From positions 310,001 through 374,000 of the forward strand of contig NZ_JBHRUG010000048.1 of assembly GCF_042646605.1 (NCBI RefSeq): 64,000 nt of DNA, given 5' to 3'. Shown piece after piece: positions 16,460-24,638 of the stretch. The notes under the pieces were generated by a model that saw only the letters and a list, made by a program, of their open reading frames with translations, ran no database searches and was not told the DNA's origin. Within the stretch, counting starts at the first letter, position 1. Each line of letters starts with the position of its first letter. A program made the position numbers and the translations under genes. This DNA comes from Litchfieldella rifensis. Lineage in GTDB: Bacteria > Pseudomonadota > Gammaproteobacteria > Pseudomonadales > Halomonadaceae.

Positions 16460-18064
16460 ATGCTCACCCGAATCCTTGATGCCCTGCGTCGCCTATTCGA
16501 CCCATCCACGGCCGCCGGCGCCGCCGGCGCGTCCTCGCCCGAAAGGCCCGCCTCCGCCGAGGGGGCAGGGGCCCCAGCCGACTCTCAGGGAGCGAACACG
16601 ATGAGCAAAATAACAAGCATTGCCGATGTCCGCCGGCACTTCCTCAACAACAAGGAGCCGATCTACTTCATCTCGGCCACCAACTTCAATCTGCTGGGAA
16701 TCGGCGACTGGGTCGGCAACTTTCGGCACATCAACTACATCGACTGCTTCGACGGTCGCCAGAAGAACGTCTTCGTGCCCAAGGAAAAGTTTCCCCGCGA
16801 CTTCGAGAGCATCGAGGACATCAACAACTACCTGCTGGAACACAAGGAGGTCATCGACTTCGTGAAGTCGCGCGGTGGCACGGGCGTGGCGACCTTCCTG
16901 ATGTTCGACGAGCACACCGAGGAGGTCTGTGAACAGTTGGGCCTCAAGATCGCCTTCCCGCCGGCGGCGCTGCGCTCGCGCATGGACAACAAGATCGAGA
17001 CGGTACGCATCGGCAACAAGGCCGGCGTGCCCAGTGTGCCCAATGTCCTGGCCAAGGTGGGCAGCTACGAGGAATTGCTCGAAGTGAGCCGCGATCTCGG
17101 CACGGACCTGGTGGTGCAGACCGCCTTCGGCGACTCGGGGCATACCACCTTCTTCATCGCCAACGAGGACGACTACTACAAGCATGCCGAGGAGATCGAG
17201 GCCGAGCCCGAGGTCAAGATCATGAAGCGCATCAACTGCCGCGGCTCGGCCATCGAGGCCTGTGCCACCCGCTGCGGCACCGTGGTCGGGCCGCTGATGA
17301 CCGAACTGGTCGGCTTCAAGTCGTTGACCCCCTACAAGGGCGGTTGGTGCGGCAACGAGATGTTCGCCGGGGCCTTCACCCAGGAAGTCCGCGACAAGGC
17401 CCGCGACTATACCTTCAAGTTCGGCGAGGCGCTGCGCGACGAGGGCTACCGCGGCTACTTCGAGCTCGACTTCCTGATCGACATGGATACCCACGAGGTT
17501 TATCTGGGCGAGCTCAATCCGCGCGTGACCGGTGCCAGCTCGCTGACCAACGTGGCGGCCTTCGCCCACTCCGACGTCCCGCTGTTCCTGTTCCATCTGC
17601 TGGAGTTCTCCGACCTCGACTTCGACCTCGACATCGACGAGATCAACGAGCGCTGGTCGCACCCCGACAGTGTCGACAGCTGGAGTCAGCTGGTGATCAA
17701 GCATACCGAGGAATCGGTGGATCTCTTGACCCAGGCCCCCCAGTCCGGGGTCTGGAAGATGGCCCAGGACGGCAGCATCGGCTATGACCATTACGATTCG
17801 CACCCCCATGCCGCCGAGAGCGAGGACGAGGCCTTCTTCCTGCGCATCAGCGGCGAGGGTGACTTCCGCTACGAGGGCGCCGACCTCGGCATCCTGATCA
17901 CCCGTGGACGCCTGATGGACGACGACTTCCAGCTCACCGAGCGAGCCAAGGCCTGGATCGACGGCATCCGCGACCAGTTCGCCGGCCAGCCCCTCCAGGA
18001 CCCGGTGGTGGAGGCGGTCGCCGTGAGCCACGCCGTCGGCGGTGCCAACTTCAAGATCCTGTGA
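16460..18064 (+). CDS. ATP-grasp ligase of unknown substrate
   Basis: 534 residues from the ATG at 16460 (Shine-Dalgarno AGAGGA). A second start at 16601 (MSKITSIADVRRHF) also has GGGAG in front; the 47 residues between are an amphipathic helix (MLTRILDALRRLFD) plus an Ala/Pro linker. The core shows an ATP-grasp pattern: DNKIETVRIGNKAGVP, then VVQTAFGDSGHTTFFI with the ATP-binding loop, MKRINCRGSAIE, and the Mg-binding end YFELDFLIDMD ... GELNPRVTGAS near residue 350. Biotin-carboxylase-like folds of this type join a carboxylate to an amine using ATP. No biotin carrier is nearby, so an amide or peptide ligase is more likely. It overlaps the next frame by GTGA. Confidence 0.85.
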   Translation: MLTRILDALRRLFDPSTAAGAAGASSPERPASAEGAGAPADSQGANTMSKITSIADVRRHFLNNKEPIYFISATNFNLLGIGDWVGNFRHINYIDCFDGRQKNVFVPKEKFPRDFESIEDINNYLLEHKEVIDFVKSRGGTGVATFLMFDEHTEEVCEQLGLKIAFPPAALRSRMDNKIETVRIGNKAGVPSVPNVLAKVGSYEELLEVSRDLGTDLVVQTAFGDSGHTTFFIANEDDYYKHAEEIEAEPEVKIMKRINCRGSAIEACATRCGTVVGPLMTELVGFKSLTPYKGGWCGNEMFAGAFTQEVRDKARDYTFKFGEALRDEGYRGYFELDFLIDMDTHEVYLGELNPRVTGASSLTNVAAFAHSDVPLFLFHLLEFSDLDFDLDIDEINERWSHPDSVDSWSQLVIKHTEESVDLLTQAPQSGVWKMAQDGSIGYDHYDSHPHAAESEDEAFFLRISGEGDFRYEGADLGILITRGRLMDDDFQLTERAKAWIDGIRDQFAGQPLQDPVVEAVAVSHAVGGANFKIL

Positions 18065-18080
18065 GCGAAATGCACGGCGT

Positions 18081-18100
18081 CCCGCCCATGATCGGGCGGG
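18081..18100 (+). other. Hairpin between ATP-grasp and C45 genes
   Basis: CCCGCCC (18081-18087), loop ATGATC, GGGCGGG (18094-18100): a perfect 7-bp stem with no T-run. It sits in an 18-codon stretch that could be read as the N-terminus of the C45 protein from GTG 18061. The hairpin and the bland sequence argue that translation starts after it, at 18115. Confidence 0.5.
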
Positions 18101-18114
18101 CGCCGGGGGGCGAG

Positions 18115-19116
18115 ATGAATAACAAGGCGCTGAATTTCCGGACCGTCCGCGAGGAGGTGCCGGGGTCCAAGTGGCAGTCGCTGTTCGACTTCCACTGGCC
18201 GGCCTACGAGCAGTGGTACCTGAGCGAGGGGGAGCGCGAGCGGCCGGGCTATCTGGCCTGCTACAACGCGCTGCGTCGCCACATGCCCGAGCTGCTGGGG
18301 ACCTATCGGGCGCTCTGCGAGTTGGCTGGCGGCGGCGACCTGGTCGCACGGCTGCTCAGCCTCTACCGCCCGCCGCCCTACATCACCGGCTGTTCCCAGG
18401 CGGTGCTGGCCCGGCGTTCCTCGACGGTGCTGGCCCGCAACTACGATTACCCGCCTGAACTCTGTGAGGGCACCATCCTGTGCACCCGCTGGAACGAGCG
18501 CCGCGTCATCGCCATGTCCGACTGCCTGTGGGGCGTGCTCGACGGCATCAACGACGCCGGGTTGGCCGTCTCCTTGGCCTTCGGCGGCCGCAAGGTCGTC
18601 GGCGATGGCTTCGGGGCGCCGATCATCCTGCGTTACATCCTGGAGACCTGTGACAACGTGCCCCAGGCCGCCGAGGTGTTGGCGCGGGTGCCCATCCACA
18701 TGGCCTACAACATCACCGTCGCCGATCGTGCCGGGCGCTACGTGACGGCGATGATCGCCCCGGATCGCCGGGCCAGTATTCGCCGGATGCCGGTGGCCAC
18801 CAACCACCAGACGCAGATCGAGTGGCATGCCCATGCGTTGGCCTCCGAGACGCTGATCCGCGAACGCCAGCTGTCGATCCTGGTCGGCGACGAATCGACC
18901 ACCGAGGACCGCCTGGTCTCGGCCTTCTTCACCCCGCCGTTGTTCCGCCATGACTACGGCCGAGGTCTGGGCACGGTCTACACCGCCGTCTACCGCCCTG
19001 TCGAGGGCCGCGTGCAGTTCCACTGGCCCGGGCTGCACCTGGACCTCAGCTTCGACGACTTTCCCGAGAAATGCATCACCGTACGCTACGGCACGTACGG
19101 GCTCTGCACGGGCTGA
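18115..19116 (+). CDS. C45-type Ntn hydrolase / acyltransferase (penicillin-AT-like)
   Basis: 333 residues from MNNKALNFRTVREEV. I chose ATG 18115, preceded by a G6 run, over GTG 18061, ATG 18070 and ATG 18088, because a hairpin occupies the stretch between. The pattern is that of C45 acyl-CoA:6-aminopenicillanate acyltransferase relatives. The likely nucleophile is Cys93 in YITGCSQAV, which becomes N-terminal after self-cleavage, followed by LARNYDY, DGINDAGLAVSLAFGG and VATNHQTQ. Such enzymes make or break amide bonds on amino-acid or peptide substrates. Length fits the family. It lies between the ATP-grasp ligase and the decarboxylase and probably acts on the ligase product. Confidence 0.85.
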   Translation: MNNKALNFRTVREEVPGSKWQSLFDFHWPAYEQWYLSEGERERPGYLACYNALRRHMPELLGTYRALCELAGGGDLVARLLSLYRPPPYITGCSQAVLARRSSTVLARNYDYPPELCEGTILCTRWNERRVIAMSDCLWGVLDGINDAGLAVSLAFGGRKVVGDGFGAPIILRYILETCDNVPQAAEVLARVPIHMAYNITVADRAGRYVTAMIAPDRRASIRRMPVATNHQTQIEWHAHALASETLIRERQLSILVGDESTTEDRLVSAFFTPPLFRHDYGRGLGTVYTAVYRPVEGRVQFHWPGLHLDLSFDDFPEKCITVRYGTYGLCTG

Positions 19117-19155
19117 AGCCTGGATGCCGAACCATGACCAAGTAAGGGTGTCGCC

Positions 19156-21933
19156 ATGCAAGAGAAGAGTCATACCGAAACGCCCTATACCGCCCTGGGG
19201 TTCTACCACAAGATCTCCCAGCTGCGCGCCGACACCTGGAACGCACTGACGCGCGATCTCGGCCAGCTGGTGCGCTTGAGGAACGACGCTCGAGCCAGGC
19301 AACTGATCAAGACCATCGACATCAAGCTGACGCGGCTGGAGATCATCGAGGATTACCACGCCTTCCCCTCCAAGGAGGACTTCCGGCACATCCGGACGCT
19401 GTTCCACCGCGAGGAGTACGCCACGCTCGAGAAGGTGGTCAAGCGCCTGGTGAGGGCCCTGATCAGCGAGTCCTACCGGCGCCGCCATGTCGATCTGAGC
19501 GAGACCGATGCCGATGCCGAGGACCTGGAGACCCTCGACGCCCTCAACCAGCTGCGGCGGGGCCACCCGGCCTCCAGCAGCTCGGCCCAGCCCTACTTCG
19601 AGCTGCTGATCGTCGACAACTGCTCCCCACAGGAGGAGGAGGTCGTTCGCGAGGCCTTCCACCACCTGCGCCGCCCCGAGGACAAGTTCGTCTACGACGT
19701 GGTCACGGCGCGCAGCTTCGAGGACGCCCTGATCGCGGTGCTGGTCAACCCCAATATCCAGGCCTGCCTGATCCGCTTCGACTTCCCCTTCAAGTCGAAG
19801 TACAACCTCAGCGCCCTGCGCCGTTACCTCGAGGGCCTCTCCGAGCAGGCCCTGGAGAACCAGTCCGAGGCCGAGCGCAGCATCCTGCTGAGTTCGATGA
19901 TCCACGAGCTGCGCCCCGAGGTGGACCAGTTCCTGGTCACCAGCAGCGACGTGGAGAGCACCGCCAGCAGCGACATCCGCCACTTCAACCGCATCTTCTA
20001 CCGCGAGACGGACTACATCGAGCAGCACCACACCATCCTGCGCGCCATTGACAGCCGCTACCGCACCCCCTTCTTCGACGCCTTGCGCGAGTACAGCAAG
20101 AAGCCCACCGGGGTGTTTCATGCCATGCCGATCTCGCGTGGCAAGTCGGTCACTCGCTCGCATTGGGCGGGGCAGATGATCGACTTCTACGGCATCAACA
20201 TCTTCCTCGCCGAGACCTCGGCCACCTCCGGCGGGCTGGACTCGCTGCTACAGCCCTACGGGCCGATCAAGAAGGCCCAGGAATACGCCGCCCGGGCCTT
20301 CGGGGCGCGGCAGAGCTTCTTCGTCACCAACGGCACCTCGACGGCCAACAAGATCGTGGTCCAGGCGTTGGTCAAGCCCCGCGATATCGTGCTGGTCGAC
20401 CGCGACTGCCACAAGTCGCACCACTACGGCATGGTGCTGGCCGGGGCCCACGTCAGCTACCTGGACTCCTATCCACTCAACGACTACTCCATGTACGGAG
20501 CGGTGCCGCTCAAGGAGATCAAGAAGACCCTGCTCACTTTCAAGCGCAACGGTCAGCTCGACAAGGTCAAGATGCTGTTGTTGACCAACTGCACCTTCGA
20601 CGGGGTGGTCTACAACGTGCGCCGGGTGATGGAGGAGTGCCTGGCGATCAAGCCCGACCTGGTGTTCCTGTGGGACGAGGCCTGGTTTGCCTTCGCCACC
20701 TTCAACCCCACCTACCGCCCACGCACCGCCATGCATGCCGCCCGCACCCTGCGCGAGCGCTATCGTAGCGAGGCCTACGGCGAGGAATATGCCGCCTGGA
20801 AGGCCGAGTTCGATCAGCTCGATCCGGATGACGATGCGACCTGGCTGGAGCAACGCTTGCTGCCGGATCCCGAGGTGGTGCGGGTGCGCGCCTATGCCAC
20901 CCACTCGACCCACAAGACCCTGACCTCGCTGCGTCAGGGCTCGATGATTCATGTCTACGACCAGGACTTCCGCCAGAAGGTCGAAGCGCCGTTCCACGAG
21001 GCCTACATGACGCATACCTCGACCTCGCCCAACTACCAGATCGTCGCCTCGCTGGACGTGGGACGCATGCAGGCCGAGATGGAGGGCTTCGAACTGGTGC
21101 ATGCCCAGGTCGAGGCGGCGCTGTCGCTGCGCGAGCAGCTGTATACCCACCCACTGCTGCAGAAGTACTTCCAGGTGCTCAAGAACAGCGACCTGGTGCC
21201 GGCCGAGTACCGCCAGTCGGGGGTCGAGACCTATTACGATCCGGCCAGCGGCTGGGACCAGATGGAGGAGGCGTGGGCCCAGGATGAATTCGTGGTCGAC
21301 CCCACGCGTATCACCCTGGCCATCGGCCAGACCGGCATCGATGGCGATGCGTTCAAGAACGACTACCTGATGAACAAGTTCGGTATCCAGATCAACAAGA
21401 CCTCGCGCAACACCGTGCTGTTCATGACCAATATCGGCACCTCCCGGGGGGCCATCGCCTACCTGCTGGACGTGTTGATCAAGCTGGCCAAGGAGTTCGA
21501 TCGCCGTTGGGAGGAGAGCAGTCGCCCGGAGCGCAAGCTCATCGAGCACCGCGTCCACTCCTTGACCCGGGAGCTGCCACCATTGCCGGACTTCAGCCGT
21601 TTCCACGACGCCTTTCGACGCGGCGCCGAGACAACGGAGGGCGACATCCGCAGTGCCTATTTCCTGAGCTACGACGAGGAGAACACGGAGTACCTGCGTT
21701 TCGACAACGGCGAACTGCAGGCCCGGATGCGCGACGGCCGGGACGTGGTCGCGGCGAGCTTCGTGATTCCCTACCCGCCGGGCTTCCCGGTGCTGGTGCC
21801 GGGGCAGGTGGTCAGCGAGGAGATCCTGCACTTCCTGCAGGCCCTGGACGTCACGGAGATCCACGGGTATCGCCCGGAGCTCGGCCTGCTGGTGTTTACC
21901 TCGGCTGCCCTGGCCGAACCGCCCGTCTACTGA
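19156..21933 (+). CDS. Orn/Lys/Arg decarboxylase-like PLP enzyme (large form)
   Basis: 925-residue fold-I PLP decarboxylase, longer than the usual ~715-755 of inducible Lys/Orn/Arg decarboxylases. The first ~115 residues are a charged helical region (ISQLRADTWNALTRDLGQ) not recognised from classical members; then a wing-like domain (ELLIVDNCSPQEEEVV), and the core with TNGTSTANKIVVQAL, VLVDRDCHKSHHYG, FLWDEAWFAF and the Schiff-base Lys587 in THSTHKTLTSLRQGSMIH. The C-terminal domain includes IPYPPGFPVLVPGQ. The Shine-Dalgarno is AAGGGTG. It should decarboxylate a basic amino acid or a conjugate of one. It is last gene of the four-gene run. Confidence 0.92.
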   Translation: MQEKSHTETPYTALGFYHKISQLRADTWNALTRDLGQLVRLRNDARARQLIKTIDIKLTRLEIIEDYHAFPSKEDFRHIRTLFHREEYATLEKVVKRLVRALISESYRRRHVDLSETDADAEDLETLDALNQLRRGHPASSSSAQPYFELLIVDNCSPQEEEVVREAFHHLRRPEDKFVYDVVTARSFEDALIAVLVNPNIQACLIRFDFPFKSKYNLSALRRYLEGLSEQALENQSEAERSILLSSMIHELRPEVDQFLVTSSDVESTASSDIRHFNRIFYRETDYIEQHHTILRAIDSRYRTPFFDALREYSKKPTGVFHAMPISRGKSVTRSHWAGQMIDFYGINIFLAETSATSGGLDSLLQPYGPIKKAQEYAARAFGARQSFFVTNGTSTANKIVVQALVKPRDIVLVDRDCHKSHHYGMVLAGAHVSYLDSYPLNDYSMYGAVPLKEIKKTLLTFKRNGQLDKVKMLLLTNCTFDGVVYNVRRVMEECLAIKPDLVFLWDEAWFAFATFNPTYRPRTAMHAARTLRERYRSEAYGEEYAAWKAEFDQLDPDDDATWLEQRLLPDPEVVRVRAYATHSTHKTLTSLRQGSMIHVYDQDFRQKVEAPFHEAYMTHTSTSPNYQIVASLDVGRMQAEMEGFELVHAQVEAALSLREQLYTHPLLQKYFQVLKNSDLVPAEYRQSGVETYYDPASGWDQMEEAWAQDEFVVDPTRITLAIGQTGIDGDAFKNDYLMNKFGIQINKTSRNTVLFMTNIGTSRGAIAYLLDVLIKLAKEFDRRWEESSRPERKLIEHRVHSLTRELPPLPDFSRFHDAFRRGAETTEGDIRSAYFLSYDEENTEYLRFDNGELQARMRDGRDVVAASFVIPYPPGFPVLVPGQVVSEEILHFLQALDVTEIHGYRPELGLLVFTSAALAEPPVY

Positions 21934-22053
21934 GGCGCGAGAAAAATCGCAATCTGGCGGCGCCGTAACGAAGAAACCGTCGTTCCGGCGTCTGACTTCG
22001 AAAACTCCCCATCAGCCGATGGTTTCCGGCTCGGTAAGGTGTCCGCTTTGACT

Positions 22054-22857
22054 CTATTTGGGGGGCGTTGCGCTTTTTCGCTCCTCGCTCGGTGAATGGC
22101 CCATCCTGCGCCGATAGGCTCGTGAAAAGCTCGATACATCGGCAAAGCCTAGATCGAAGGCGATGTCACTCACCGTGCGCCGCGTCTCGCGTAACCAGAA
22201 ACGAGCCCAGCGCAAACGACGATTCATGACATACGTCTGCGGAGTGACGCCGAAATCACGCAGGCAGAGCAGGTGGAATCGGCTTTGGCTGAGATGGAAG
22301 GCATCGGCCAGCGTCGGGTTGTCGGGGGGCTGCGAGAGGCGCTCGTCGATGAAGCTATCGAGAAGTGTCGCGGATAGTCGCCCTTGGCTAGGGGGGGCTC
22401 CACTGTCCAGCGTCAGCAGCTCACTGAGCTGGCTCACGAAAAAGATGGCCAGTTGATGGTTGAGGAGGGCGGACTGTGCCGTGGATTTGTGCGCCTTCAG
22501 TTGGCGTGTGGCTAGCTCCACCATGGGGATCAAGGTCGGTGGCAGGCTTAAGGACTTGGGCGTCGCGAACAGGGACTGGCGCAGCTGCAGTGTGCAGCTC
22601 TGCTCCAGTGCCGCCAGGCAGGGGTCGTCGGAGCCGAGATCGATGACCAGGACCTCACAGCTGTCGTCGCATCCCAGGAAAAGGTGGCGCTCGCCGGGCG
22701 GTAGGATCGCCGCCTGGCCAAGCGCGACATGCTCTCCGCCGGGGCTGAATTCAAGGTCCAAGACACCGCGCCAACCCAGCAGCAGTTGCGGGTAGGGATG
22801 GCAATGCTCCACTGAGCGGGGTGCAATCCGGTTGCAGCGAGCCAGAGTCCGGGGCAT
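22054..22857 (-). CDS. AraC-family transcriptional regulator
   Basis: 267 residues. The N-terminal half is a cupin-like sensing domain (AILPPGERHLFLG), the C-terminal ~100 residues two AraC helix-turn-helix units (DAFHLSQSRFHLLCLRDFG; VSDIAFDLGFADVSSFSRAY) ending in the family motif GHSP. It is convergent with the decarboxylase gene (120-bp gap, no gene seen) and divergent from the NhaC-type carrier. Its own upstream region is one of the two copies of the 134-bp element; the other copy precedes the dehydratase/putA pair. The simplest reading is that this protein binds both and senses an island substrate or product. Confidence 0.93.
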   Translation of the reverse strand: MPRTLARCNRIAPRSVEHCHPYPQLLLGWRGVLDLEFSPGGEHVALGQAAILPPGERHLFLGCDDSCEVLVIDLGSDDPCLAALEQSCTLQLRQSLFATPKSLSLPPTLIPMVELATRQLKAHKSTAQSALLNHQLAIFFVSQLSELLTLDSGAPPSQGRLSATLLDSFIDERLSQPPDNPTLADAFHLSQSRFHLLCLRDFGVTPQTYVMNRRLRWARFWLRETRRTVSDIAFDLGFADVSSFSRAYRRRMGHSPSEERKSATPPK

Positions 22858-22862
22858 AGGGC

Positions 22863-22996
22863 CTCCTTGGGTGGGAAGTGTGCGGAGTCTGGGACAACGG
22901 CTCAGGAGCCTGGGTTAAGTGCCCGCTCGGTACTCTTCCTAAACTAAAGCATCCATATCGTTGAAACGAAGTTGGCATGATTCTCGACGCCGAGCA
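22863..22996. repeat. 134-bp divergent promoter element, copy B (first copy 11469-11602)
   Basis: Same element as at 11469-11602, 100 of 134 bases identical without gaps, placed at the same 6-base distance from a minus-strand start codon (here araC-like). CTAAACTA is at 22939-22946 and TCGTTGAAACGA at 22958-22969, same spacing as copy A. Similarity ends abruptly on both sides; the coding sequences are unrelated. The remaining 99 bases to the carrier gene hold no gene. Confidence 0.8.
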
Positions 22997-23095
22997 AGTG
23001 ACCCACGGCTACTCAGGGATGTCCTGGCCGGCCCTCTTGGGTCGGCTCCGCTGATCGATCGCAACCACCACCTAAAAGCGAGGAAAACAAAAACC

Positions 23096-24586
23096 ATGGA
23101 TAGTGATCATACCCCTTCCCCCAGGAAGCCCAGCTTGCTCATGGCGATCCTGCCGATCGCCCTGACCATCGTCCTGCTGATGCTGCAACTGTTCGTGTTC
23201 GATGACTTCACGCCCCACATCCCCCTGGTACTGGGCATCATGATCGTCGGCGCACTGGGCTGGTGGCAGGGCTATCGCTGGTCGCACATGGAGGCCGGCC
23301 TCTACAAGGTGGTCAGTGTCGGTCTGCCCTCCATGGCCATCCTGATGACGGTCGGCATGATCATCGGGGTGTGGATCCTGAGCGGCACCGTGCCGCTGCT
23401 GATCTACTACGGTCTGGCGATTCTCAGCCCCGGGATCTTCCTGTTTGCCACCTGCCTGATCTGCGCCATCATCTCGCTGGCCACCGGCACCTCCTGGGGC
23501 ACGGTCGGCACCGTGGGGTTGGCCCTGATCGGCATCGGCGAGGGGCTGGGCATTCCGCTCCACCTGACCGCCGGTGCGGTAGTCTCCGGCGCCTTCTTCG
23601 GCGACAAGATGTCGCCGCTGTCGGACACCACCAACCTGGCTCCGGCGGTCTGCGGCACCGATCTCTGGAGCCACATCCGCGGCATGATAGCCACTACGGG
23701 GCCGGCCATGCTGGTGGCGCTGGCCCTGTATGCCTGGATCGGCACGGGTTACGCCACCGACGCCGCCCTGCACAGCGAAAGCGTGGCGCAGATCAATGCC
23801 ACGCTGCAAGAGACCTTTGCGCTCAGCGTCTGGCTGCTGATCCCGCCGCTCGTGGTAGTGATCCTTGCAGTCAGGCGCTTTCCCGCGCTGCCTTCGATCT
23901 TCTCCGGCGTGCTGCTGGGCGGCATCCTGGCCGTGGTCGTGCAGGGGGTGTCGGTCCACGACGTGTTCAACGCCATGCAGAGCGGCTACACCAGCGATAC
24001 CGGCATCGAGGCGGTCGACCGGCTGCTCAGCAAGGGCGGCATCCAGTCGATGACCTGGGTCATCACCCTGGTGCTGATCGCCCTGGGTTTCGGCGGCATG
24101 CTGGAACGGACCCGCTGTCTGGAAGTGGTGCTGGAGAGCATCCTCAAGATCGCCAAGAGCCGCTTCGGGCTGGTCGCCGCCAGCACCGGGTCGGCCATCG
24201 GTACCAACGTGGTCACCGGCGACGTCTATCTGTCGGTCGCCCTACCGGGCCGGATGTTTGCCCCCGCCTACCGCGGCCGAGGCCTGTCGGTCACCAATCT
24301 GTCGCGCTCGGTGGAAGATGGCGGCACCTTGGTCTCGCCGCTGATCCCCTGGAACGTGGGCGGCGCCTTCGTGGCCGGTACCCTGGGCGTCGACACCCTG
24401 GCCTACGCTCCGGTGGCCTTCGCCTGTTGGATGTCGTTGCTGTTCGGCCTGCTGTGGGCCGCCACCGGCTGGTTTGTGCCCAAGGCCAGCGACGAAGAAC
24501 GCCAGCGCTGGAAGGATCTGGGTGAAGCGGTGATGGATGAGACCGGCCACCACGATGCCGGACGTCCGGCCACCGCCAAAGCCTGA
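23096..24586 (+). CDS. NhaC-family antiporter/amino acid carrier
   Basis: 496-residue polytopic membrane protein from MDSDHTPSPRKPSLL, with GCGAGGA upstream; the frame is open 45 codons further but runs into the promoter element. NhaC-superfamily signatures are ATGTSWGTVGTVGLAL, GAFFGDKMSPLSDTTNLAP and SVEDGGTLVSPLIPWNVGG. Members swap Na+ for H+ but also include the malate/lactate antiporter MleN and a predicted lysine carrier (LysW). Its place beside the AraC regulator and the shared promoter element suggests uptake or exchange of an island substrate, not general Na+ homeostasis. A decayed relative lies at 42325-42660. Confidence 0.92.
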   Translation: MDSDHTPSPRKPSLLMAILPIALTIVLLMLQLFVFDDFTPHIPLVLGIMIVGALGWWQGYRWSHMEAGLYKVVSVGLPSMAILMTVGMIIGVWILSGTVPLLIYYGLAILSPGIFLFATCLICAIISLATGTSWGTVGTVGLALIGIGEGLGIPLHLTAGAVVSGAFFGDKMSPLSDTTNLAPAVCGTDLWSHIRGMIATTGPAMLVALALYAWIGTGYATDAALHSESVAQINATLQETFALSVWLLIPPLVVVILAVRRFPALPSIFSGVLLGGILAVVVQGVSVHDVFNAMQSGYTSDTGIEAVDRLLSKGGIQSMTWVITLVLIALGFGGMLERTRCLEVVLESILKIAKSRFGLVAASTGSAIGTNVVTGDVYLSVALPGRMFAPAYRGRGLSVTNLSRSVEDGGTLVSPLIPWNVGGAFVAGTLGVDTLAYAPVAFACWMSLLFGLLWAATGWFVPKASDEERQRWKDLGEAVMDETGHHDAGRPATAKA

Positions 24587-24638
24587 GTCGCTCGGTGATG
24601 GTGATACGCGAATAACCTGAATGGAAGGGAGACCCGTC

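Noticed and set aside
17869..20163. Very long open frame (764 codons) antisense to the ATP-grasp, C45 and decarboxylase genes; similar ones at 13357-15345 and 16493-18349
   Set aside because: They mirror the codon bias of real genes on the other strand, have His/Gly/Gln-rich unnatural composition and no recognisable domain.
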